Positions 25,247 through 36,349 of a stretch of 64,000 bases of DNA are shown here, piece by piece; position 1 is the first letter of the stretch, and each line of letters starts with the position of its first letter. A program made the translations under genes and the position numbers. Source of the DNA: CAZEKB01 sp964512225 (lineage in GTDB: Bacteria > Myxococcota_A > UBA796 > UBA9615); NCBI GenBank assembly GCA_964512225.1, contig CAZEKB010000021.1, forward strand, positions 1 through 64,000. The letters are read 5' to 3'. Under the pieces are notes generated by a model. That model searched no databases. It had not been told where the DNA came from and saw only the letters and a list, made by a program, of their open reading frames with translations.

Positions 25247-28075
25247 ATGGCGGGAACCAGCTTCGGCCGCTATCGACTGGTCCGACTCCTGGCCCGCGGG
25301 GGCATGGCGGAGGTCTATCTGGCGGTTCTGGAGGGGCAGGCGGGCTTCGAGAAGCGCCTCGCCCTCAAGCGGATCCTCCCGATCTACGGGGACCTGGACG
25401 AGTTCACCGAGCTGTTCGTCGACGAGGCCCGGATCTCGGTGAGCCTCGACCACTCGAACATCGTCCAGACGTTCGACTTCGGGCTCCACGAGGGCGAGCC
25501 CTTCCTCGCCATGGAGTACGTCGACGGCCCGGACCTGGAGAAGGTCCTCGTCGCCGCGCGCAAGCTCAAGCGTCCGATCGGCTACGACACGATGCTCTAC
25601 GTCGCCACGCGGGTGGCGGCGGCGCTGGACTACGCCCACTCCCGCATCGACGAGTCGGGCCGACCGATGTCGATCATCCACCGCGACGTGTCGCCCCCCA
25701 ACGTGCTCCTGTCCGTCTCCGGCGACGTGAAGATCACGGACTTCGGCGTCGCGCGGTACGCGATGCGGCTCAGCCGCAGCCGCCCCGGGGTGGTCCGGGG
25801 CAAGTACGCGTACATGTCGCCCGAGCAGCTGCTCGGCAACGAGATCGACCACCGCTCCGACATCTTCAGCCTCGGCACCCTGCTGTACGAGATGACGGCG
25901 GGACACAACCCCTTCCTGGGCTCCACGGACTACCAGACGATGGAGCGCGTCGTCGCGGCCGCGCCCGCGCCCGTCCGCGACCAGCGGCCCGGCATGCCGG
26001 AGGACCTGGCCCGGATCATCACGCGCTGCCTCCACCCGACCCCGGGGGGCCGCTATCAGACCGCCGGGGAGCTCCGCCGCGACCTGGCGGCGGTCCAGTT
26101 CCGCCGGGGGGTCCTGGACGACCCCTCCTCCCTCGTCGAGGAGCTGTGGGCGCTCTTCCCCCGCCAGCTGGCGCGCCGCGGCGTCCCCCTCAAGACGCGC
26201 CCGAAGCTGGACATCTCCACCCCCAGCGTCGGCGCGCCGCGGATGCGCGGCCCGGGGCCGACCGACTCGCCCTGGGGGCCCGGCGACAAGCCCGCCGGCC
26301 CCGCGCAGCTCGGCGACCGCGCGGACGAGTCCGACGAGTTCGGCGAAGACGACCTCACGATCCCGCACATCGTCGGAGCGCAGGACTCCGTCCCCACGCA
26401 GCCGCTCGACGGCGACAGCAAGACCCTGGACGCCCCCCAGCAGGTGCCCGCGAGCCTCGCCCGCCTCGACGTCGTGGGCGTGTCGGATCCGTTCGGCACG
26501 CTCATGCCGCGCCGTCGCTCCCAGCAGCCGGTGAAGGTGAGCGTCGCCGACGACTCGCCCGACGTGCCCCAGGTCCGCAGCGTCTCGGGCGAGTCGCGCC
26601 GCCCCGAGACCCTCGGGCCGGATACGAGCCGCTCCGACGGCGCCTTCACGGACGAGACCCTCCCCCCGGTCGCGGGTCCGCCTCCCGGAGCGTCGCCCAC
26701 CGCGGCCACCGACGCCCCGGACCCCTTCGCGGCGATGGTCGCCGGAGCCGCCGCGCTGGCCAAGACCGAGCCCCGGGTCCCCGAAGACGACTCCCGGGAC
26801 GACGTGGTGACGGACGAGTCGCTCGCGGCCGCCGAGGCGACGGTCCCGACCCCGGGGACGCCCGCCCCCGGCCCCGAAGACACGACCGAGGACCCCCGCG
26901 ACGCCACCGACCCCCGCGACGCCACCGACCCCCGCGACGCCACCGACGGCGACCGACCCGGCGAGGCCGCCGCCGCGAGCCCCCTCGCCGCCCTGGCCGC
27001 GGACCGCGGACCGCTCTCCCCTCCCGGTCGCCCGACCAGGAAGCCGGAGCCCGCTCCCGAGCCGACGGAGGCCGAGCCCGTCAAGTCGCGCCCCCAGGCG
27101 CCGGCGTCCTGGTCCGAGGATTCGGGGATCGGGCTGACGGGGTGCCTCGCCATCGCGGCCGCCATGGCGCTCCTGGTATTCCTCGTCGCGCAGCAGTTCC
27201 GGGGGCCCGCGTCGCCCGCGCCGACCCCCTCGCCCGACGAGACGCCGACCGCGGAGACGCCCGCCGCGACGCCCGAGGCCGCCGCTCCGGACGCCGGGGA
27301 CGATCCGTCGCCGGGCGCCGACCCGGTCGGGTCCGGGACCCCGGAGCAGGCCCGCCCCGATGCCGCCGGGACCCCCGAGGCGACGCCCGCGCGGGAGCCC
27401 GAGCCGCGCGCCGAGAGCCGGCCCACTCCCGCTCCCCGCCCCGCGGCGACCCCTCGGCCCGAGGCGACCCCCCGGCCCGAGAGGACCCCGAAGCCCGAGC
27501 CGACACCTGCCCGGGAGCGCCCCCCGCCGAAGCCCGAGCCGAAGCCCGCCCCCACGCCCAAGGCCTCCCCCACTCCGGACTGGTCGCCCCGCCCCGAGAA
27601 GGTCGAGCCTCCGTTCGATCCCGCGCCGTCCGCGGACCGGGTCATGGTGACGATCAGGAGCGCGCCCGCGGGCGCCGCGCTGACGGTCAGCGGCGCCGAC
27701 GTCGGCGAGGCCCCGCACACCGTGCAGGCGGAGCCCGGGACCATGCTCGAGGTCACCGCGCGCCTCGACGGTCACCTCGCCACCACGCGCTTCCTCAAGA
27801 TCGGGAGCGCGGACATGACCGAGACGATGGAGCTCGCCCCCAGCGGCCCGAAGGAGGCGGCGGTGGGGATGGTGAAGATCAGCTCCGAGCCGTGGGCCTA
27901 CCTCGCCGTGGACGGGCGCGTGCTCGGCAACGTGCTGGGCGCGGACGCGATCGAGCTGAAGCTCGAGCCGGGTGAACACGTCCTGGCGGTCGAGAACCCG
28001 GTCGTGGGGTGGTCGGATCGGCGCACGATCGTCGTGAAGGCGGGCGAGACCACCGTCGTATCGTTCAAGCAGTAG
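25247..28075 (+). CDS. membrane Ser/Thr protein kinase with C-terminal PEGA domains
   Basis: A 942-residue Hanks-type kinase. Domains in order: kinase (about 8-275) with glycine loop LLARGGMAEVYLA, Lys in LALKRIL, catalytic loop IHRDVSPPNVLL (Asp near 146), and DFG in ITDFGVARY (about 165); a long Pro/Ala/Glu-rich linker; a transmembrane helix at about 626-645 (CLAIAAAMALLVFLVAQ); another Pro-Thr-rich spacer; and two PEGA-type beta domains (about 800-870 and 873-940, for example SAPAGAALTVSGADVG). The kinase is cytosolic and the PEGA part exported. The linker holds an 18-bp tandem repeat. It probably signals envelope status, possibly to the FHA protein encoded 1.1 kb upstream. Confidence 0.93.
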   Translation: MAGTSFGRYRLVRLLARGGMAEVYLAVLEGQAGFEKRLALKRILPIYGDLDEFTELFVDEARISVSLDHSNIVQTFDFGLHEGEPFLAMEYVDGPDLEKVLVAARKLKRPIGYDTMLYVATRVAAALDYAHSRIDESGRPMSIIHRDVSPPNVLLSVSGDVKITDFGVARYAMRLSRSRPGVVRGKYAYMSPEQLLGNEIDHRSDIFSLGTLLYEMTAGHNPFLGSTDYQTMERVVAAAPAPVRDQRPGMPEDLARIITRCLHPTPGGRYQTAGELRRDLAAVQFRRGVLDDPSSLVEELWALFPRQLARRGVPLKTRPKLDISTPSVGAPRMRGPGPTDSPWGPGDKPAGPAQLGDRADESDEFGEDDLTIPHIVGAQDSVPTQPLDGDSKTLDAPQQVPASLARLDVVGVSDPFGTLMPRRRSQQPVKVSVADDSPDVPQVRSVSGESRRPETLGPDTSRSDGAFTDETLPPVAGPPPGASPTAATDAPDPFAAMVAGAAALAKTEPRVPEDDSRDDVVTDESLAAAEATVPTPGTPAPGPEDTTEDPRDATDPRDATDPRDATDGDRPGEAAAASPLAALAADRGPLSPPGRPTRKPEPAPEPTEAEPVKSRPQAPASWSEDSGIGLTGCLAIAAAMALLVFLVAQQFRGPASPAPTPSPDETPTAETPAATPEAAAPDAGDDPSPGADPVGSGTPEQARPDAAGTPEATPAREPEPRAESRPTPAPRPAATPRPEATPRPERTPKPEPTPARERPPPKPEPKPAPTPKASPTPDWSPRPEKVEPPFDPAPSADRVMVTIRSAPAGAALTVSGADVGEAPHTVQAEPGTMLEVTARLDGHLATTRFLKIGSADMTETMELAPSGPKEAAVGMVKISSEPWAYLAVDGRVLGNVLGADAIELKLEPGEHVLAVENPVVGWSDRRTIVVKAGETTVVSFKQ
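26891..26944 (+). repeat. 18-bp tandem repeat in kinase linker
   Basis: Three perfect copies of gacccccgcgacgccacc lie head to tail at 26891-26908, 26909-26926 and 26927-26944. They encode DPRDAT three times in the disordered juxtamembrane linker of the PEGA kinase. The unit keeps the reading frame, so copy number may vary among strains. Confidence 0.95.
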
Positions 28076-28084
28076 GGGGGCGCG

Positions 28085-29239
28085 TCAGCGCGTGCGGGCG
28101 AAGACGTCCACGAGCACGGTGTCGGGGCCGAGCAGCTCCGGCGCCGCCGCCAGGTGGACGTAGCGCCCCGCGCCGGCGTCGGGGGGGTCGACACAGGACA
28201 GGGACGCTTCGGGCTGGTTGATCAGCCGACCCTGCTGGTTCTGCTCGCCGCACGCGCGGTCCTCGACGGGGAGGGCCAGGCCGGGGTTGCAGGTCGTGAT
28301 GTCCTCGTCGACGGCCGCCAGGCGCTCGGCGAAGGCCCGCACCGCGTTCGCGGGCGACTCGGTCGAAGCGGCGGGCACCGTCGCCCGGGTGCCGTCGGAC
28401 ACCGCCATGCCGTCGTCGTCGAGGGTGTCGATCGTGACGATCCAGTCGTCCGGGTGCTCGTCGGCCCAGAAGGCGTGGGCGACGTGGAACACGGTGCCGT
28501 CCGCCCCCGCCATGTCCGAGATCGCGGCGGGCGCCTCTTCGCCGTCGCCGCACGCCACGGTGGAGCCCGCGCAGGGCGAGGCCGTGTCCGACGCGCATCG
28601 GTGCGTCGCGCCCACGATCAGCACCCGCGCGCTCGTCTCTTCGAAGACCGCCGCGGCCGCCTCGAGGGTCTCGGGGGCCGAGACGGCGTGGGGAGCGCCG
28701 ACCACGAAGGGGGACGCTCCGAGGGATCGGAAGACGACGCGGGCGGAGCCGGTGCTCCGGTCGACCGGGCGCCACAGGGCGAGGCCGCGCTCGTCCCCGT
28801 CGCCTCGGCAGAGCTCGTAGTCCACGAGCGCGGCGTCGGTCACGGCGGCCGCCGGGTACCCGTCCATGAGGTCGGCGAACGACGCCCACACCGTCGCGAG
28901 CAGATCCGCCGGCTCGAGGTCGTAGTCGCCGGAGCCGTCGGCGGGCGCCTCGAGCGCGGCCGGAGCCAACGCGGCGAACACGCCGCCGGAGCACACGGGC
29001 AACAGCGCCGTGAGGTCCACCTCGGGGGCGGCGTCGTCGTCGTCGGTGGCGGCGGAGTCGTCGTCGTCGACCTCGACCACCTCGGGGGGGAGCTCGACGT
29101 CCCCCGGCTGCGGGTCGCCGCAGCCGTCGCAACCGCAGGCGGCGGGCACGTCGTCGCCCCGGACGCAGTTCAACGACGGAACGAGCAACGCCGTGAACAG
29201 CGTCGCGCGGAAGAGGAAGAGATGCAGGGAGAGGCGCAC
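28085..29239 (-). CDS. Cys/Asp-rich exported protein, unknown
   Basis: About 384 residues. A GTG at 29239 opens a hydrophobic signal (LHLFLFRATLFTALLVPS) ending LNC, a weak lipobox, so either lipidation or signal peptidase I cleavage is possible. A cysteine cluster (CGCDGCG) and an acidic spacer (EVDDDDSAATDDDDAAPEVD) follow. The rest has eight or more further cysteines and a mixed alpha/beta pattern with LIVGATHRCASD and WIVTIDTLDDDG. I do not recognise a family. The start has no well-spaced ribosome binding site, so the N-terminus is provisional. It follows the PAS kinase on the same strand after 31 bp. Confidence 0.65.
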   Translation of the reverse strand: MRLSLHLFLFRATLFTALLVPSLNCVRGDDVPAACGCDGCGDPQPGDVELPPEVVEVDDDDSAATDDDDAAPEVDLTALLPVCSGGVFAALAPAALEAPADGSGDYDLEPADLLATVWASFADLMDGYPAAAVTDAALVDYELCRGDGDERGLALWRPVDRSTGSARVVFRSLGASPFVVGAPHAVSAPETLEAAAAVFEETSARVLIVGATHRCASDTASPCAGSTVACGDGEEAPAAISDMAGADGTVFHVAHAFWADEHPDDWIVTIDTLDDDGMAVSDGTRATVPAASTESPANAVRAFAERLAAVDEDITTCNPGLALPVEDRACGEQNQQGRLINQPEASLSCVDPPDAGAGRYVHLAAAPELLGPDTVLVDVFARTR

Positions 29240-29270
29240 GCCCCCTGCATCGGCGGTCGCGGCGGTTTCT

Positions 29271-30515
29271 TTAGGTGTACTCGCCGCCGATCGGCTCGGG
29301 CGGCAGGGTGAACCGGAACGTGGTCCCTTCACCGAGCGTCGAGTCGACCGTGATCTCGCCCCCGTGGGCGCGGACGATGCGGCGACAGATCGAGAGCCCC
29401 ACCCCGATCCCGTCGTCTTCGGGCGGCTTCTCTCCCGCCCCGCGATAGAAGGGACGGAAGATGCGATCGAGGTACGCCTCCCCCATCCCGCAGCCGTTGT
29501 CGGCCACGACCACGGNNNNNNNNNNNNNNNNNNNNNNNNNNNNNNNNNNNNNNNNNNNNNNNNNNNNNNNNNNNNNNNNNNNNNNNNNNNNNNNNNNNNN
29601 NNNNNNNNNNNNNNNACCACGGGAGGGACGCCGGGGCGGGCGTTCTTGATGGCGTTGTCGATCAGGTTCTGGAGGAGACGGGCGACGAGGCCGGCGTCGC
29701 CGGAGACCGTCGGCAGGTCGTCGCCCCGGACGGTGGCGCCGGTCTCCGCGATCGAGACCTCGAGGTTCTTGCGCGCCTCGTCGAGGGCGTCCGCCAGCGC
29801 GAACTCGCTCCACTCGACCCGGCTCCCCTGGAACCGGGACAGAGCCATCATCTCGTCGATCATCCGCTGCATGCGCGCGGCGCCGTCGACGACGTACTGC
29901 ATGTACTCGCGCTGCTCGTCGTCCAGCCGGTCGGACAGCTGATCGGCGAGGATCCTCGACGAACCCGCCGATCGCCCGCAGGGGCTGGCGGAGGTCGTGC
30001 GACGCGAGGGCGGCGAACTCCTCGAGCTGCTCGTTCGACGCCTTGAGCCGGACCGACAGCCGCTGCAGTGCCTGCTCCCGACGCTTCAGCTCGGTGATGT
30101 CGGTGTGGGCGCCGAGCATGCGCACGGGGGCTCCCGTCGCGTCCCGGATGGCGAGCCCGCGGCAACGAACCCAGACCGTGGAGCCGTCCGCGTGGCGGTA
30201 GCGGACCATCTGGTCGTAGGGGTGGCTCGGGTCGGCGCAGTGCTTGTGGAAGTTGTCGAGGGCGAGCTTCAGATCCTCGGGGTGGATCATGTCCTGCCAC
30301 TCGGCCGCGAGGTGCTTGCGCGCGGCGGGGTCGTGCCCGAACAGCTCCCAGAACCGGGCGGACATCCACTCGTGGTCGGGGTCGGTGAGGTCCCAGTACC
30401 AGACCCCGTCCAGCGAACCGGACTGCAGGAAGTCGAAGATCGCCGGGTCCGAGTGGACGAGGTCGTACAACTCTTGCTGCAGGTAGTGACGACCGGACTC
30501 GACGCTCTTGGTCAT
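29271..30515 (-). pseudogene. PAS sensor histidine kinase, interrupted by gap and frameshift
   Basis: The N-terminus (ATG at 30515, GGGGA five bases upstream) encodes a PAS/PAC sensor (about residues 25-135: DGVWYWDLTDPDHEW to RMLGAHTDITELKRRE). The HisKA domain has FAALASHDLRQPLRAIGGFV with the phosphoacceptor His near 172. At 29954-29955 an extra base shifts the frame; the other frame resumes ILADQLSDRLDDEQREYM and continues to the N box (LIDNAIKNA). A 100-N gap follows, after which ADNGCGMG, GVGLSICRRIV and GGEITVDSTLGEGTTF complete the ATPase. The extra base could be an assembly error, in which case the gene is intact. No receiver domain is attached; the NarL-type regulator is encoded 67 bp upstream. 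Confidence 0.8.
29516..29615. other. assembly gap (100 N)
   Basis: Exactly 100 N bases, the conventional placeholder for a gap of unknown length. It falls between the N box and G1 box of the histidine kinase ATPase domain. Both edges carry the same 7-mer accacgg (29509-29515 and 29616-29622), so the two contig ends may nearly touch. The family would normally need only about 15-20 residues here. Confidence 0.95.
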
Positions 30516-30582
30516 GCTGTTCCCCAAGTCCACAGCTTGCCGGCTTCCATGACCTGCCGCTGTGAACTCCGGCTGCGACCGT

Positions 30583-31206
30583 CTAGTCGAGAAGGCCCAC
30601 GCGGTGGGCGTAGAGGACGAGGTCGGCTACCGACCCCGCGCCCAGCTTGTCCTTGATCCGACTCACGACGGTGCTGACCGTGCTGACCGCGAGGTCGATC
30701 TCCGCCGCGGTCTCGGACACCGTCTTGCCCCCGATGAGGCTCATGAACACCTGGGTCTCGCGCGGGCTGAGCCGCTCGTGGGGTCGCGACCCCGACGTGC
30801 CCCGCTCTTCGATGGCCCGGAGCTTCGAGGTCAGATAGATCCCCCCGTCGGCGACGACGCGGATGGCCTTCACGAGCTCGTCCGGGGAGCTGCTCTTGCT
30901 GATGTACGCGCCCGCGCCCTGGCGGATGAGCGACGCGGCGAAGTGGTCTTCGGGGTACATCGTGAGCACCACCACCGACACCCGCGGCGCCTCGTCTCCG
31001 ATGCGACCCAGGATCTGAAGGCCGCTCAGCCCCGGCAGGGAGAGGTCCAAGACGAGGACGTCCACCTCGTTGTCGGCCAGGAACCCGAACACGTCGAGGC
31101 CGTCGCCCACTTCACCGACGACCTCGATCCCGTCTTCGGTGGACAGGATCCGCCGGATCCCCAGGCGGAACATGGCGTGGTCGTCGGCGAGCAGGACGCG
31201 GATCAT
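30583..31206 (-). CDS. NarL/FixJ-type response regulator
   Basis: A 207-residue regulator. The receiver domain (about 1-120) has the acidic pair in LLADDHAMF, the phosphoacceptor Asp in VLVLDLSLPG (about residue 55), the Thr in VVLTMYP and the Lys in YISKSS. The C-terminal LuxR-type helix-turn-helix is LSPRETQVFMSLIGGKTVSE through STVSTVVSRIKDKLG (about 145-200). It binds DNA as a dimer when phosphorylated. Its ATG overlaps the stop codon of the upstream histidine kinase by four bases, which marks them as a cognate pair. It may also serve the PAS kinase immediately downstream. Confidence 0.93.
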   Translation of the reverse strand: MIRVLLADDHAMFRLGIRRILSTEDGIEVVGEVGDGLDVFGFLADNEVDVLVLDLSLPGLSGLQILGRIGDEAPRVSVVVLTMYPEDHFAASLIRQGAGAYISKSSSPDELVKAIRVVADGGIYLTSKLRAIEERGTSGSRPHERLSPRETQVFMSLIGGKTVSETAAEIDLAVSTVSTVVSRIKDKLGAGSVADLVLYAHRVGLLD

Positions 31207-32504
31207 GAGCCCTCGACCGGGAAGACCGCGCGCAGGATCGTCCCTCCGGAGGGGCGCGCGTCCCACCGGACCGTGCCGCCCACCTGCTCCACCCGCTGAC
31301 GGATCCCCGGCAGCCCGAACCCGGACGGCGCCCCCATCCCCGGCTCCATGCCCACACCGTCGTCCTCGACGACCAGCTTCAACCCCGCCGCGTCCCCCTC
31401 GAGCGTCACCACCACCCGGGCCGCGCGAGCGTGCTTGAGCGCGTTGCTGACGCCCTCCTGAACCACCCGGTACGCGGCGACGGCGGTGGTCTCGGCGAGG
31501 GCCGCGGGGATCGCGATCACCCGCAGCTCGGGCCGCACCTCCGACCGCCCGCCGAGGCCCTGCACCAGCTGCTCCAGCGCCGCGGCGAGGCCCTCCTTCA
31601 CCGCTTCGGGCCGCAGCCGCTCCAATACCCCGGCGATCGTCGCGTCCATGGCCGTCAAGGTATCGCAGCACTCGCGCACGACCTCGCGGCCCGACTCGGC
31701 GGTCGGCCCCGCGCGGCGGACGAACGCGAGCCCGTAGCCCAGCGAGGCCACCTGCTGCCCCAGCCCGTCGTGCATCTCGTGGGCCATCCAGCGGCGCTCC
31801 TCCTCGCGAGCGTCCTGCAGGCTCCGCGCGAGGTCCCGCAGGGCCCGGGTCTGCTCCCGCACGCGGTCCTCGAGCCCGCGGGCGAGGCCGTCGAGCTCCC
31901 GCCGCTGGGATTCGAGCTCCCGCTCCTGCCCGTAGAGCTCCCGCACCCGGATCGTCACGGCGTGGCCGGTGAGGACGACGAGGCCGATCGTGAGGAGGGC
32001 GAAGACCACGAACTCGGGGAGCGCCGCGCTCGCCAGATCCTCGGGCCTGCGCAGGAGGAAGCCCACGGGACCGGCGGAGCCGACCATGAGCGCGAGGCGC
32101 AGCCGCCGGGCGGTGGCGACGACGGGCGTGACCATCGCGAAGACCGCCACCACCAGGGCGTGGCCCCAACCCCCGTCCAGCGTCCCCGCGCCGCCCACGG
32201 CGTAGCCGACCAGCACCATGACCCCCGCCATCCAGCGCGGGGCGGAGACGGCGGTCCGCTCGAGCAGGATGTGGCGGAGCGGTCGGACGAACAGGACGAC
32301 GCCCACGGCCACGAGGGTGACGGCGCGGAACGTCGCCATGGAGCGAATCACCCCGGGGTCGTCGAACAGCACGAAGTCGAGCGGCCACCACGCGAGCGCG
32401 CACGCCGCGAGGAGGACGGCGTAGACGGCCGCGTTCACGGTCATGAACCGCTGCGCGTAGGCGCGGAAGCCGGGGTCGACCATCGGGACGGGGCGCGCGC
32501 TCAC
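31203..32504 (-). CDS. membrane NarX-type sensor histidine kinase
   Basis: A 433-residue kinase. About five or six hydrophobic helices occupy residues 20-165, then a coiled coil (QERELESQRRELDGLARGLE). The HisKA_3 dimerisation domain has REEERRWMAHEMHDGLGQQV, with the phosphoacceptor His near 243. The HATPase domain has VQEGVSNALKHA (N box), VEDDGVGM (G1) and GFGLPGIRQRVEQVGG (G2). The start is a GTG overlapping the stop of the preceding degenerate kinase gene; an alternative ATG lies at 32483. It phosphorylates the NarL-type regulator encoded next. The signal is unknown, since the sensor region is only transmembrane helices. Confidence 0.9.
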   Translation of the reverse strand: MSARPVPMVDPGFRAYAQRFMTVNAAVYAVLLAACALAWWPLDFVLFDDPGVIRSMATFRAVTLVAVGVVLFVRPLRHILLERTAVSAPRWMAGVMVLVGYAVGGAGTLDGGWGHALVVAVFAMVTPVVATARRLRLALMVGSAGPVGFLLRRPEDLASAALPEFVVFALLTIGLVVLTGHAVTIRVRELYGQERELESQRRELDGLARGLEDRVREQTRALRDLARSLQDAREEERRWMAHEMHDGLGQQVASLGYGLAFVRRAGPTAESGREVVRECCDTLTAMDATIAGVLERLRPEAVKEGLAAALEQLVQGLGGRSEVRPELRVIAIPAALAETTAVAAYRVVQEGVSNALKHARAARVVVTLEGDAAGLKLVVEDDGVGMEPGMGAPSGFGLPGIRQRVEQVGGTVRWDARPSGGTILRAVFPVEGS

Positions 32505-33805
32505 CACGCCGCCCGCCGCGGGATCGAGGCGACGAGGCGACTCCCCCCGCTCGGCTCGGGGCGGCAGGAGACGGCGCCCCCCTCGGCCGCGATGTGCTCC
32601 CGGAGACCCACGAAGAGGACGGTCGGGGTGGTGTCGCGGGCGCGGGGTCCGTCGTCCACGACCTCCACCCGCAGGCCGGTCGAGGTGCGCCCGACGTCCA
32701 CGCTCCAGCTCGCCTCGACGCCCGCCGCTTCCGAGCGGCGCAGCGCGGCGCGGACCGCCTCGAACGCGAGCCGATCCACCCGCTCCGGGCGGGGCTCGGC
32801 GCCGACGTCGACGGTCAACCGCACCGGCACCCCGCGCCGCCTCCCCGCGTCGTCGGCGAGCCATCGGATCGCCTCCGTCAGGCCGAGCTGCTCGAGCACC
32901 ACCGGGTGGAGCCGGTGAAGCAGGCGACGGAAGGTCGCGTGGACCGACTCCATGGTCCGCTCGGCCTCGTCCAGGCGCCCGGAGGCCGCCCCGTCGTCGT
33001 CGGCGCACGCGAGCTCTTCGAGGTGACGACGGAGCGCGTCGAGCTCGGGGGCGAGCTCGGCTCGGATCTGGTCCCCGAGGGTGCCGCGCTCTCGGTCCCG
33101 GGCCTCGCGCAGGTGCTCCGCCAGGGCCTGGAGCTCGTCGCGCTGCGCCCCGACCCGACGCGCCAGCTCCCGGTGAAGGCCGGCGACATCCTCGCGGCGG
33201 GCCGCGAGCCGCACCCGCTGCAGCGCGCCCTCGGTGGACACCCAGTAGACGAAGTGCCCGGTCGTCACGCCCATCGCCACCGTGAAGGCGAGAAACGAGA
33301 CCTGCACGGCGAGCTGCGGGGAGGCGAAGGCCGCCTCTCCGCCCACCCCGAAGTAGGCGGCGAGCCCCACGGCCGGGAGCGACGACGCGACGACGATCCG
33401 GGGCAGGATCGGGAGGAAGAGCGCCGCCGAGAACGGCCCCACGAGGAACAGCCAGGCCAGCGAGCGAGGGCCCGGATCCAGGCCCAGGAGCGCTCCGAGG
33501 GCCACGAGCGCGAGCGCGAGGACGGCGATGGTCGCCCGGGTCGCGACGCGCCCCCGGAGCCCCGCGACCGACGCCCCGAGAGCGACCGCGACGATGGCGA
33601 CGTAGACGACCGCCCGGGCGGCCGGGAGCCCGCCCGAGGCCGCGTCGGCGAGGCCCACGGCGAGGGTGACGGCGGCGAGCATCCGGAGCACCGCGACCGC
33701 CACGTCCCCGCCCGCCGCCATCGCGTGGGCGAACACCTCGCGAGCCTCCTCGGCCGACGGTGGCGCCGGGGTCGGCCTCGGGAGCTTGAAGACGAGACTC
33801 GCCAT
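32501..33805 (-). CDS. degenerate histidine-kinase-like membrane protein
   Basis: A 434-residue protein with the layout of the downstream kinase: about six transmembrane helices (about 45-185), a long coiled coil (LHRELARRVGAQRDELQAL), a HisKA_3-like helix and an HATPase-like fold. Key residues are missing. The phosphoacceptor site reads ERGTLGDQIRAELAPELD, with Gly where the His should be. The N box reads AFEAVRAALRRSEAAG, with no Asn. The G1 box survives partly as VEVVDDGPRARD. It is therefore probably a catalytically dead kinase homologue that could pair with or inhibit the active one. Its stop codon overlaps the next gene's GTG. Confidence 0.8.
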   Translation of the reverse strand: MASLVFKLPRPTPAPPSAEEAREVFAHAMAAGGDVAVAVLRMLAAVTLAVGLADAASGGLPAARAVVYVAIVAVALGASVAGLRGRVATRATIAVLALALVALGALLGLDPGPRSLAWLFLVGPFSAALFLPILPRIVVASSLPAVGLAAYFGVGGEAAFASPQLAVQVSFLAFTVAMGVTTGHFVYWVSTEGALQRVRLAARREDVAGLHRELARRVGAQRDELQALAEHLREARDRERGTLGDQIRAELAPELDALRRHLEELACADDDGAASGRLDEAERTMESVHATFRRLLHRLHPVVLEQLGLTEAIRWLADDAGRRRGVPVRLTVDVGAEPRPERVDRLAFEAVRAALRRSEAAGVEASWSVDVGRTSTGLRVEVVDDGPRARDTTPTVLFVGLREHIAAEGGAVSCRPEPSGGSRLVASIPRRAAW

Positions 33806-33839
33806 CTCCGCATCCTCGCAGACCCCGCGGGGCGCGGGC

Positions 33840-33863
33840 GCTTGTGGAGATCCGTCCACAAGC
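33840..33863. promoter_or_regulatory. perfect inverted repeat in divergent promoter region
   Basis: GCTTGTGGA (33840-33848) and TCCACAAGC (33855-33863) are perfect 9-bp arms around a 6-bp spacer. It lies 35 bp upstream of the degenerate-kinase start and 84 bp upstream of the Ser/Thr kinase start, so it is well placed as an operator for one or both divergent units. A hairpin role is less likely between two 5' ends. Confidence 0.55.
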
Positions 33864-33946
33864 AGTGTGGCGATTGTTCGACATCCGCGGATGGAGGCCC
33901 CCGGGGGCGCACCATGGAGGCGTTCGTCGATCCGCTCGGAGGGACC

Positions 33947-36345
<2,399 letters not shown>

Positions 36346-36349
<4 letters not shown>

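Noticed and set aside
23675..27979. Long minus-strand open frame opposite the FHA and PEGA kinase genes
   Set aside because: Composition is Arg/Gly/Ala repeats with no motif; the plus strand carries full kinase and FHA signatures.
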